Assembly: GCA_036268995.1 (NCBI GenBank)
Contig: DATATB010000048.1
Location: 1 to 64,000, forward strand
Reading direction: 5' to 3'
Length of the DNA stretch: 64,000 bases
Source of the DNA: DATATB01 sp036268995
GTDB lineage: Bacteria > Planctomycetota > Planctomycetia > Pirellulales > PNKZ01
Position numbers and translations under genes: made by a program. The notes below the pieces were generated by a model, which searched no databases, had not been told where the DNA came from, and was given only the letters and a program-made list of their open reading frames with translations. Positions 32,602-40,881 of this stretch are shown in pieces. The first letter of the stretch is position 1. Each line of letters opens with the position of its first letter.

Positions 32602-33762
32602 TCATCCGCGGCGTAGCCAGCGGAGACCGTGCAACAGCAAGGCCATCGCCCCGACCACCGCCAGCGCGGATTTGACCTGCTCCAGTGGTTCACTGCCGAT
32701 CCACTCGCTCCAACCGGAATCACCCTCGCGCGCCAGCGAGCCTTCCGGCGGCTGGGCAGCGCGGAAACGGTTCGATGGCCCGGCCGCTGGCGGCTCCGTC
32801 GTGGGGGCGACCGCCGGCAAAGGGCTCGCGTCTCGGGTCAAACCGACCGGCTGCATGACCGTCGGAGCGGGGAATAGCGACGCAGGCGCGGACGGCTCGT
32901 GGACCGGAACAGCGGTTCGCGCCGATGGCGACCAGGCTTCCTCGAGCGGTCGGGCCGATTGCGGCAGGGCATCTTGCGGTTGAATGGCCGCAACGGGTCG
33001 GTCGATCGTTGGCCGATCGACCGGTCGTACCGGAGCGACGACCGCCGGCGGGGCCGGGCCGGCGGGCGCAACTGCGGGCAGTCCGCCCGAGGGCATGGCG
33101 ATGGTCGAAAGGAACTGGTGGACGCGGCGGCAGTAGGCGCCCGACGTGCGGCCGCCACCTTCGCCGAACAGCACGCCGGCCAATTGACCGGAGGTATTGA
33201 AGATCGGCCCGCCGGAGTCGCCCTGCCGGGCGGCGACCGCAACTTCCAGCATTTCGTAGGGAAAATTGACGCCGGGAGCCACGTACTGCGTGCAGCGGCC
33301 GCTGGCGGCTCGATAACGGCCTTGCCCATAGCCGGCGATCGTCAGCATGTCGCCCGGCCGCGGAGGCTGGCTGGACACCGTCACGGGCTTGACCTTCGGT
33401 TTCCAGATGGCCAATGCCGCCAGGTCCCAATCGCGATCGGTTTTCAAGACGCGGGCGCCCGAGCGAAAACCGTCGGGAAAGGCCACGGTGATTTCACCGG
33501 CGGCACCGTCGACCACGTGCCAATTCGTGATCACGAGGCCCAGGTTGTCGTTGGCGTCCACCAACGTGCCCGAGCCAAAGGCGATCATGTTGTGCTGGCG
33601 CTGCGGCACTGTGATGCGGGCGACAGCCGGATGCGGTTGCTGCGGAGCCGACCAGGGCCAATCGGGGCTGGCCAACATGTCCTGCAACGGCTGGGCATAG
33701 GCGCTCGAAACCAGCGCGGCCGAAAGCAGCAGGGCGATCCCGACGGCAACGGGGGCTTTCAC
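32602..33762 (-). CDS. Secreted trypsin-like serine protease with C-terminal membrane anchor
   Basis: The 386-residue precursor starts with GTG (MKAPVAVGIALLLSAALVSS, signal peptide about 1-23). The chymotrypsin-type triad is visible as TNWHVV (H82), DRDWDLAAL (D113) and RQGDSGGPIF (S183). After about residue 235 there is a Pro/Ala-rich linker, and a C-terminal hydrophobic helix (about 363-381, SALAVVGAMALLLHG) followed by Arg residues, so the protease is probably tethered on the outer face of the membrane. Its start overlaps the end of a 40-residue ORF as GTGA, suggesting translational coupling. Confidence 0.87.
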   Translation of the reverse strand: MKAPVAVGIALLLSAALVSSAYAQPLQDMLASPDWPWSAPQQPHPAVARITVPQRQHNMIAFGSGTLVDANDNLGLVITNWHVVDGAAGEITVAFPDGFRSGARVLKTDRDWDLAALAIWKPKVKPVTVSSQPPRPGDMLTIAGYGQGRYRAASGRCTQYVAPGVNFPYEMLEVAVAARQGDSGGPIFNTSGQLAGVLFGEGGGRTSGAYCRRVHQFLSTIAMPSGGLPAVAPAGPAPPAVVAPVRPVDRPTIDRPVAAIQPQDALPQSARPLEEAWSPSARTAVPVHEPSAPASLFPAPTVMQPVGLTRDASPLPAVAPTTEPPAAGPSNRFRAAQPPEGSLAREGDSGWSEWIGSEPLEQVKSALAVVGAMALLLHGLRWLRRG

Positions 33763-33881
33763 TTGCCGGCGACCTGTAACCGCTGTTTACGCTGTTCTTC
33801 GTTCTTGATAATCCGCCGCAGTAGCTCTTCGCGCAATTTGTCCAATTCGCTGCGAGGCGATTGACCGTTGGCGTGTTGCAT
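33759..33881 (-). CDS. Small coiled-coil protein coupled to the serine protease gene
   Basis: A 40-residue frame, MQHANGQSPRSELDKLREEL followed by LRRIIKNEEQRKQRLQVAGK, is highly charged and predicted helical. Its stop TGA overlaps the GTG start of the protease gene (GTGA), and no ribosome binding site of comparable quality lies before the protease start, so coupling is likely. The function is unknown; it could be a real small protein or only a leader ORF. The frame continues open to 33992, but the upstream part is Gly/Arg-rich and unlikely to be coding. Confidence 0.55.
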   Translation of the reverse strand: MQHANGQSPRSELDKLREELLRRIIKNEEQRKQRLQVAGK

Positions 33882-34531
33882 GGATCGCTTCCTCGGGCCT
33901 GCTGGGCCCGCCGTCTTTGAACCCTGATTCTCGCCGCGGAAAGTCCTTTCCGTTGTAGTTGCGATCCTTCGAACGCCTGGACCGGCCCCCAAAAGCCCTC
34001 ACCCTGTCTTCTCCCAAAGACCCTCACCCTGCCCTCTCCCAAGCGGAGAGGGGGTTTTGGCGTCGCTCCTGGGGGCACGAATCGTCCTGATGAGATTTCG
34101 GACGTTCTCCCGTGTTTCATCAAACGAGGGCCTTTGGGGGCTCGGTACTGCGGAAATTGCCGGCGCCGCACGTCCGCCGCTTCGGCAAAACCGCGCCGAC
34201 TGGCCTCAGAACCGGCGCCCTCGGCGTCCGCAGCGCAGCCGGCCGCAGTCCGCAGTGCCGACACATTCGGAAGCTCGCCAGGCGAGAGATTTAGTTGCCG
34301 GCCAGGCGGTTTGAGACACAATCCGCAAACACGCCGCCGGGACCGCGGTTATCGCGACCAGGGCTGATGCCGAACCGGCAAAAACGGCAAGTTTTGCCCG
34401 CGCTGCACGATTGCCGCTCAGGCACTTGGGTCTACAATTCCTCCAGCCTACAAGAAAAGCATCGCGTGGGTGCTTTGCCGTAGGGGTCGGCGACCGGCCG
34501 CCGTGCAAGCCGAAAGAGAAGGAGGCCAGGG
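33882..34531. other. Intergenic region with a CCTCTCCC repeat fragment
   Basis: These 650 bases between divergent genes hold the promoters. A CCCTCACCCTG/CCTCTCCC fragment at about 33994-34058 resembles the repeat at 22556. The overlapping frames are Arg/Pro-rich and show no credible gene. The end contains a good ribosome binding site for the next small gene. Confidence 0.4.
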
Positions 34532-34762
34532 GTGGACCTGGAACTGGCGACCACCGAACAGATCTTGGACGAATTGGCCAAACGGCCGTTGAAGTTCGTC
34601 TTTGTGTCAATGTTCCCCTATGGACAGGACCGCCTCAGCGGTTATCTGGCCCATAGTCCCAACATGAAAAGTGATGATGCCTTGCTGATGCTGCATAAGG
34701 CCGAGGAACTGTTTGCCGACGAACCGATCGACGAGCAGTCCCTGGACGACGAAGCCTTCTGA
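34532..34762 (+). CDS. Small acidic protein of unknown function
   Basis: A 76-residue product from GTG (MDLELATTEQILDELAKRPL then KFVFVSMFPYGQ) is acidic and ends DEQSLDDEAF. AAGGAGG (34520-34526) precedes the start with normal spacing, which supports expression. It has a predicted helix at each end and a central beta-like stretch. I do not recognise it. It precedes the M50/HlyD cluster by 540 bases but shows no leader motif like ELEERIAPS, so no link to that cluster can be claimed. Confidence 0.7.
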   Translation: MDLELATTEQILDELAKRPLKFVFVSMFPYGQDRLSGYLAHSPNMKSDDALLMLHKAEELFADEPIDEQSLDDEAF

Positions 34763-35306
34763 CGTGCCGCTAGGACCGCCATTCGCTTGGACCGCATGGC
34801 CGGTCGTCCGTTTCCTGCCACTGCCGGCATTGCGTGCCCCCACGGCGGCCTCAGCCGCATCGCATTTTTGCGGGTAAAATTCATTTCAAAAGCCTGCCGA
34901 AGTGTGTGAGAATCTCGTTGCTGGCGTGTACGCAAACGCTGCGGGACGGTATGTTGCCTGCCAGCCAAAGTGTCAAACTCGGAATGACCGGAGCAATCCA
35001 GCCCTAAGGGCAATGAGCTTAATGCTTTGCTAGCAGTTGGCGCGACCGCAATCTGGACTGGTAGCGGAAAGGTGGCTAATGTTGTGAAGCTAGCCCCCTT
35101 CTATTTGACTATGCCGACGCAGCCGGACGATCTGGCGGCCGCGTGGCTGAAAGCTGCTTACGGCCGATGCCGGGCGCGGCAGTTGCAGTCCTCGCCGCCT
35201 GTGGCTGGTACTCTTTCTCGAAGGCCGGGCCATTACGAATGATTGAGCCGCTGGCGGCTGGACCGCGTCGCATTTCATCCATGCACTCACCTATTCCGGC
35301 GACATT
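34763..35306 (+). other. Intergenic region upstream of the GAF/HlyD cluster
   Basis: This 544-base gap shows no credible gene, tRNA or terminator. An AT-richer stretch at about 34866-34900 might be a promoter for the downstream cluster or a transcription end for the small gene. Confidence 0.35.
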
Positions 35307-37343
35307 ATGAGTACCGAAGAAATGCGGACGGAAGAGTCGTTCGACCCGCGTCTGGTCGAGCAGGCTCAGCAGCAGATTCGCGGTCTCGTCGACGAGATTG
35401 TGGCTCTCAGCAAGCAGGATGCGTCGCCGGAATCTTTCTTTGGCGAGTTTTTGCATCGCGTGGTCAGCGCGCTGGCTGCCGTGGGCGGGGCCGTTTGGAC
35501 GCCGGGCGAAAGTGGCCTCGAGCTGCAATATCAGCACAATTTTCGCGAAGCGCGGATGCCCGAGCGGCAGGAAGATCTGCTCGCGCATCGCCGGCTGGTG
35601 CAGCGCGTGCTGGCCAGTGGCGAAGGTGTGCTGGTGGCGCCCCACTCAGGCAGCGGCGAACAGGGCTCCAACCCGACTGATTTTCTCTTGGTGCTAGGGC
35701 CGGTCAAGGTCGGCACCGAGACGCGCAGCGTGATCGAAATTTTCCAGCGGCCCAACCCCGCGATGAAGACGCAGCGCGGCTATCTGCGCTTCTTGATGCA
35801 GATGTGCGAGCTGGCTGCCGATTTCCTTCGCAACCGGCAGCTGCGGCATTTCACCGATCGCCAGGCGATGTGGTCGCAGCTTGAGCAATTTACGCGTAGC
35901 GTGCACGGCAGCCTCGACCCGCGCGAGGTGGCCTTCACGATCGCCAACGAAGGTCGCCGGCTGATCGATTGCGACCGCGTCAGCGTCGCGCTGCGGCGCG
36001 GCAACAAGTGCCGCATCGAGGCCATCAGCGGCCAGGACACTTTCGACTCGCGCAGCAACACGGTTACGCTGCTGAACAACCTGGCCAGCACCGTGGCGGC
36101 CAGCGGCGACGCCGTGTGGTACTCGGGCGACACGTCCGACTTCGCGCCGCAGGTCGAAGAGGCCATGCAGGAATACGTCGACGATTCGCATTCCAAGCAG
36201 GTGGGCGTGCTGCCGCTGTATCGGCCGCAGGCCTTGGGCACGGTCGAGGCTGAAGAAGTCGTGCGCGAGCCGCTGGGCGCCCTGATCATCGAGCAGATCG
36301 AAGACACGCGCGTCCGCGAGGGCTTGCTGCAACGCGTGGAAGTCGTCTGCGACCACGGCGGCGCGGCCTTGGGCAATGCGCTGGAGCACCAGCACTTGTT
36401 CCTGATGCCCGTCTGGCGGGCGATTGGCAAAAGCCGCTGGGTGGTCGAGGCCCGCACGCTGCCCAAGACGCTCTCCATCGGCGGCGGCGTGCTCCTGGTG
36501 CTGCTGGCCATGTTTATCGTGCCCTACCGCTACAACCTGGCGAGCGACGGCACCTTGCAGCCGGTGGTCCGCCGCGACGTGTTCGCCTCAGTCGACGGCA
36601 CGGTGGAAGAGATCCTCGTCCACCACGGACAGCCGGTCCACAAGGGCCAGCTGCTGGCCGTGATGCGCAATACCGACCTGGAAGTGGCGATGGAAGACGT
36701 GACGGGCAAGCGCGCCGCCGCCCAAGAACAGCTCTTATCCATCGAGCGGGCGATTTACAACGAAGGCAAAAAACTCAGCCTCGAAGAACGCAACCGCCTG
36801 GCCGGCCAGCGCAGCGAGCTCAACCAGCAGCTCAATAGCTATGACCAGCAATTGGAACTCTATCGCGCCAAGCGCGAGAAGCTGAAGGTGCTCAGCCCCA
36901 CGGACGGCGAAGTCACGACCTGGAACGTCGAACAACTGCTCAAGCTCCGCCCCGTGCAGCAAGGCCAGCTCTTGATGAGCGTGGCCGATCCGGCCGGTGA
37001 TTGGGAGCTGGAGCTGCGATTTCCTGAAGACCGCGCCGGGGCCCTGGCCACTGCGATCAACAAATCCGAAGGCGACCCGCTGCACGTCACCTATCGCCTC
37101 GCAACCGACCCCGGCACCAGCCATCAGGGTCTGGTCAAGGAAGTTCACCTCACGGCCGAACCCGACCCCGACGAAGGCAACACCGTGCTGGTGCGGGTAG
37201 CGATCGACAAGGACGACCTCGACTATCGACGTCCGGGCGCGGATGTGATGGCCAAGGTGAACTGCGGCTACCGCTCGATGGGCTATGTCTGGTTTCACGA
37301 CGTGATTGCGTTCATCCAGTCGCGAGTGCTGTTCAAGCTGTAA
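35307..37343 (+). CDS. GAF-domain/HlyD-type membrane fusion protein
   Basis: The 678-residue protein has a cytoplasmic N-terminal part of about 390 residues. It contains a GAF-like domain (about 185-365: FTIANEGRRLIDCDRVSVAL, KQVGVLPLY, ALIIEQ) and perhaps a second at about 45-165. A single membrane helix follows (about 390-412, LSIGGGVLLVLLAMFIVP). Outside the membrane is a HlyD-like adaptor: lipoyl-like VFASVDGTVEEILVHHGQPV, a coiled coil (about 450-525) and the other half VLSPTDGEVTTW. A ligand-sensing GAF on the cytoplasmic side of an export adaptor is unusual and may allow regulated transport. It is first in a three-gene cluster. Confidence 0.85.
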   Translation: MSTEEMRTEESFDPRLVEQAQQQIRGLVDEIVALSKQDASPESFFGEFLHRVVSALAAVGGAVWTPGESGLELQYQHNFREARMPERQEDLLAHRRLVQRVLASGEGVLVAPHSGSGEQGSNPTDFLLVLGPVKVGTETRSVIEIFQRPNPAMKTQRGYLRFLMQMCELAADFLRNRQLRHFTDRQAMWSQLEQFTRSVHGSLDPREVAFTIANEGRRLIDCDRVSVALRRGNKCRIEAISGQDTFDSRSNTVTLLNNLASTVAASGDAVWYSGDTSDFAPQVEEAMQEYVDDSHSKQVGVLPLYRPQALGTVEAEEVVREPLGALIIEQIEDTRVREGLLQRVEVVCDHGGAALGNALEHQHLFLMPVWRAIGKSRWVVEARTLPKTLSIGGGVLLVLLAMFIVPYRYNLASDGTLQPVVRRDVFASVDGTVEEILVHHGQPVHKGQLLAVMRNTDLEVAMEDVTGKRAAAQEQLLSIERAIYNEGKKLSLEERNRLAGQRSELNQQLNSYDQQLELYRAKREKLKVLSPTDGEVTTWNVEQLLKLRPVQQGQLLMSVADPAGDWELELRFPEDRAGALATAINKSEGDPLHVTYRLATDPGTSHQGLVKEVHLTAEPDPDEGNTVLVRVAIDKDDLDYRRPGADVMAKVNCGYRSMGYVWFHDVIAFIQSRVLFKL

Positions 37344-37409
37344 TCCATTGCCGGGCTATGCGGTGCTCGCCGCTCGCGGATCGTCCTGGCGTCACGGAGA
37401 TTGTCTATT

Positions 37410-38321
37410 ATGCGACGCGGCCTGATTTCGTGTTTCGTGCTGCTGGCGTTGGGCGCCGCGGTTTGGGCCCAGCAATCCACCCCCGCGCCGGTCGAAAGCC
37501 GGTTGCAACGCTGCCTGGTGTCGCTGATCGACGACGTCAAGGTGCCGGCCGAAGCCGCCGGCGTGCTCGTTTCCGTCGAGGCCCGCGAAGGCTTGCAAGT
37601 GGAAGTCGGCACGCTGTTGGCCAAGGTCGACGACAACATGGTGAAGTTTCAGAAGAACGTGGCCGAGGCCGATTTGAAGGTCTCGAAGGAAAAGGCGGAT
37701 AATGATGTCAACAAGCGCTACGCGACGGCTGCCATGCGGGTCGCGGAGGCCGAGCTGAGGCTAAATGAAAACGCCAACAGGAATGTTCCGGGCACCAAGA
37801 CTAGGGTAGAGCTGGACAAGTTAAAGCTCACCGTCGAGCAGGCCCGCTTGCAGATCGAGCAATCGGAGCACGAGCAGACCATTGCCAAGTTCGAGACCGA
37901 AGGCTTCGTCGCCAAGGTGAGCCTGGCCGACGACGAAATCCGCCGCCGGCACCTCAAGGCGCCGATCAGCGGCGAAGTGGTCGAAGTGCTGATGCGGGCC
38001 GGCGAATGGGTCGAGCCCGGCGAGGAAGTCCTGCGGATCGTGCGGATGGACCGGCTGCGGATCGAGGGCTTTTTGAATGCTGCCGATTTCTCCCCGTCCG
38101 AAGTCAGCAACCGTCCGGTGCGTGTGACCGTGAACCTGGCTCGCGGCCGCGCGGCCATCTTTCAAGGCAAAATCGTGTTCGTCAATCCGCTGGTCGACGC
38201 CGGCGGCGTCTATCGCGTCTGGGCCGAAGTCGTCAATCGCCGCGACGGCGACCAATGGCTGCTGCGCCCCGGCCTCTTGGCCGACATGACCATCGACGTC
38301 GGCGGCCTGGCAGCACATTAA
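37410..38321 (+). CDS. Periplasmic HlyD-type adaptor protein
   Basis: The 303-residue precursor (MRRGLISCFVLLALGAAVWA, signal peptide about 1-21) has AAGVLVSVEAREGLQVEVGT and KAPISGEVVEVLMRAGEWV as the two half-motifs of a barrel-sandwich hybrid. Between them is a coiled coil (about 75-165), and a beta-barrel region follows. This is the RND/HlyD periplasmic adaptor fold without a membrane anchor. It lies 66 bases after the GAF-HlyD gene and 93 bases before the PqqD-like/M50 gene, with which it probably assembles. The ATG at 37410 is chosen over a TTG at 37401. Confidence 0.85.
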   Translation: MRRGLISCFVLLALGAAVWAQQSTPAPVESRLQRCLVSLIDDVKVPAEAAGVLVSVEAREGLQVEVGTLLAKVDDNMVKFQKNVAEADLKVSKEKADNDVNKRYATAAMRVAEAELRLNENANRNVPGTKTRVELDKLKLTVEQARLQIEQSEHEQTIAKFETEGFVAKVSLADDEIRRRHLKAPISGEVVEVLMRAGEWVEPGEEVLRIVRMDRLRIEGFLNAADFSPSEVSNRPVRVTVNLARGRAAIFQGKIVFVNPLVDAGGVYRVWAEVVNRRDGDQWLLRPGLLADMTIDVGGLAAH

Positions 38322-38336
38322 AGAAACGCGGAAGTA

Positions 38337-38409
38337 GGAATGATGAATGATGAATAGGCGGGCGGCCCCGCTCTTCCATTCATCATTCCTACTTCATCAT
38401 TCATCATTT
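38337..38409. repeat. Palindromic ATGATGAATG-family repeat in the M50 cluster
   Basis: GGAATGATGAATGATGAAT (38338-38356) and an inverse arm of ATTCATCATT units (38378-38409) form a palindrome in the 93-base gap between the HlyD and M50 genes, so the repeat would be part of the transcript and could fold as a hairpin. Confidence 0.75.
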
Positions 38410-38414
38410 CCCAC

Positions 38415-40652
38415 ATGGCAACTCTCGCCGACAGCCTGGTTTCTAGTTCCGGGCGGCGCCTCGCGCTGCGGGCCAGGCCCGATCTGGTGGCCACGCGCCA
38501 TCGTTACCAGGGGCGCAGCTATTGGATCGTCAAGGAGCCGATTGGCCTGCACTACTTCCGCTTTCAGGAAGAAGAGTACGCCATCCTGCAAATGCTCGAC
38601 GGGCACGCCAGCCTGGACGAAGTCAAGCATCGATTCGAGGCCCGGTTCCCGCCGCAAAAAATTCGGCTGGAAGAGCTGGGCCAGTTCGTGGGCATGTTGC
38701 ACCGCAGCGGCCTGGTGCTCTCGGACGCGGCGGGGCAGGGCAAGCAACTCAAGCAGCGCCACGACGAACGCTGGCGGCAAGAGTGGCTCAACCGCTTGTC
38801 GAACATCCTCTCGGTGCGCTTCCGCGGCATCAATCCCGAGGGCATTCTCAACTGGCTCCAGCCGCGGATGGCCTGGATCTACTCGCGCGTGGCCGTCGCG
38901 GTCTGCCTGCTGATGGCCCTGAGCGCCTTGACGCTGGTGGCGGTGCAGTTCGACGAGTTTCGCGCGAAACTGCCGACCTTTCACCAGTTCTTCACTGTCA
39001 GCAACGCCTTTTGGCTGATGGTCGTGCTGGGCGTGACCAAGGTGATCCACGAATTCGGCCACGGTCTGACTTGCAAGCACTTCGGCGGCGAATGCCACGA
39101 GATGGGCATTATGTTCCTCGTGCTCACGCCTTGCCTGTATTGCAACGTGTCGGATAGTTGGATGCTGCCCAACAAATGGCAACGCGCCGCCATCGGCGCG
39201 GCCGGCATGTACGTGGAAATGATCATCGCCTCGCTGGCCACCTTCGTTTGGTGGTTCACGCAGGAGGGGCTCTTGCACAACCTCTGCTTGAGCACAATGT
39301 TCGTGTGCTCGGTCAGCACCCTCGTCTTCAACGGCAATCCGCTGCTGCGCTACGACGGCTATTACATTCTGTCCGACGTGCTCGAGATTCCCAACCTGAG
39401 CCAGAAGGCGTCGTCGATTCTCAGCCGCACGCTGGGCCATCTGTGCCTGGGCCTCGAACTGCAGGACGATCCCTTCCTGCCGCGGCGCAATCGGCTGCTG
39501 TTCGCCGTCTACTGCGTGGCGTCGGCCATCTATCGCTGGGTGGTCGTGTTCTCCATTCTGTTTTTTCTGAACGAATTCTTCAAACCTTATCGGCTCGAGG
39601 TCATCGGACAGGCCATTGGCATGATGTCGCTGTTCGGCCTGGTGGTTCATCCACTGTGGAAGCTCGGCCAGTTCTTTTACGTGCCCGGGAGGATCGATCT
39701 GGTGGACAAGCAGCGGATGTGGATCTCCGGCGGCGTGGCGGCCGCCGTGCTGTTGGGGATATGTTTTTTTCCACTGCCGCACCGGGTGTATGGCACGCTC
39801 GAACTTCAAGCGCACAACGCCGCCAGCGTGTATGTCGACGTGCCCGGCGAGTTGGCCGCCGTGCTGGTGAAGCCCGGCCAGAAGGTAACCAAGGGCACGA
39901 CGCTGGCGCGGCTGTCGAACATCGACCTGGAGATCAAGATCAAGGAACTCACCGGTCGCCGCGATCAGCTCCAGAGCCAAGTGATGAACCTCGAACGTCA
40001 GCGGTTTACGGACCCGACGGCCGGTATGCAAGTGCCCGAGACCCGCAAGTCGCTGGCCGCCGTCGAAGAGCAGCTCCGCGACCGGCAGCGGGACTACGAG
40101 CGCCTGACGCTCGTGGCTCCCAAGGACGGCACGGTGCTGCCTCCGCCCGATGCGCCGCTCAAGCCCACGGCCGAGCGGGAACTACCATCCTGGTCGGGCA
40201 CGCCTTTCGAGCCTCGCAACCAAGGCGCCATGCTCACCGAGGGGACGCTGTTTTGCGAGATCGGCAACCCACGCGAGATGGAGGCCCTGGTCGTGATCGA
40301 CCAGGCCGACATCGAAGTGGTGCGGCCCGAAGAAACGGTCGATATCAAGCTGGACGAGCTGCCTGGCCAGACGCTGCGTTCGCAGATCCAGGAGATTTCG
40401 CACGAAAGCCTGGCGGTCAGCCCCCGGCACCTTTCGAACAAGGCCGGCGGCGAACTGGCCACGAAGACCGATCCGACCGGCGTCGAGCGGCCGCTGTCGA
40501 CCTCGTACCAGGCCAAGGTCTTCCCCCTGGACGATTCGCAGGGCGTGCTGCGCATCGGCCTGCGCGGCCGCGCCAAGATCTACGTTCGCTGGGAATCACT
40601 GGGGCGCCGGCTCTCGCGCTGGTTCAGCCAGACGTTCCATTTCCGGCTCTAA
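38415..40652 (+). CDS. PqqD-like/M50 membrane protease/HlyD adaptor fusion, second locus
   Basis: The 745-residue protein has the same domain order as the protein at 18618. A PqqD-like N-terminus is at about 22-105 (GLHYFRFQEEEYAILQMLDG, IRLEELGQFVGMLHRSGLV). A polytopic M50 domain carries HEFGH at 212-216, CNVSDSWMLPNKW and NPLLRYDGYY (308-317). From about 455 there is a HlyD-like barrel-sandwich part (VYVDVPGELAAVLVKPGQKV, TLVAPKDGTVL) with a shorter coiled coil. The zinc-site motifs are intact, so protease activity is plausible. Clustering with two more HlyD-type genes suggests an export complex. No leader-bearing peptide or ABC ATPase is adjacent. Confidence 0.88.
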   Translation: MATLADSLVSSSGRRLALRARPDLVATRHRYQGRSYWIVKEPIGLHYFRFQEEEYAILQMLDGHASLDEVKHRFEARFPPQKIRLEELGQFVGMLHRSGLVLSDAAGQGKQLKQRHDERWRQEWLNRLSNILSVRFRGINPEGILNWLQPRMAWIYSRVAVAVCLLMALSALTLVAVQFDEFRAKLPTFHQFFTVSNAFWLMVVLGVTKVIHEFGHGLTCKHFGGECHEMGIMFLVLTPCLYCNVSDSWMLPNKWQRAAIGAAGMYVEMIIASLATFVWWFTQEGLLHNLCLSTMFVCSVSTLVFNGNPLLRYDGYYILSDVLEIPNLSQKASSILSRTLGHLCLGLELQDDPFLPRRNRLLFAVYCVASAIYRWVVVFSILFFLNEFFKPYRLEVIGQAIGMMSLFGLVVHPLWKLGQFFYVPGRIDLVDKQRMWISGGVAAAVLLGICFFPLPHRVYGTLELQAHNAASVYVDVPGELAAVLVKPGQKVTKGTTLARLSNIDLEIKIKELTGRRDQLQSQVMNLERQRFTDPTAGMQVPETRKSLAAVEEQLRDRQRDYERLTLVAPKDGTVLPPPDAPLKPTAERELPSWSGTPFEPRNQGAMLTEGTLFCEIGNPREMEALVVIDQADIEVVRPEETVDIKLDELPGQTLRSQIQEISHESLAVSPRHLSNKAGGELATKTDPTGVERPLSTSYQAKVFPLDDSQGVLRIGLRGRAKIYVRWESLGRRLSRWFSQTFHFRL

Positions 40653-40866
40653 GAAGCCGCTTGCGGCCTTTCCAGCGCGACGATCCGGCGGCAGATCCGC
40701 TGCATCCGGCACGGGCGACAGGGCGGGGCGGTTTGCCGCTGAATCGCTGCCGTCGCGACAGCCGGTGCGTAGTATGCTTACGTACCGCGCGATACGATAG
40801 GTACAGGCGCTTCAATAGTTTTCTTCTCTCTAAGTGAGCGCGCCGCGCCGCTCGATCTAGCGGCAA

Positions 40867-40881
40867 AAGGAGGGGGCAGGC
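40867..40881 (+). promoter_or_regulatory. Strong ribosome binding site of the carbonic anhydrase gene
   Basis: AAAGGAGGGGGC ends a few bases before the ATG at 40882 and fixes that start. Confidence 0.75.

Noticed and set aside
34532..34762. The 76-residue protein as substrate of the second M50/HlyD cluster
   Set aside because: It lies 540 bases away, has no leader similarity to the ELEERIAPS proteins and no low-complexity core.
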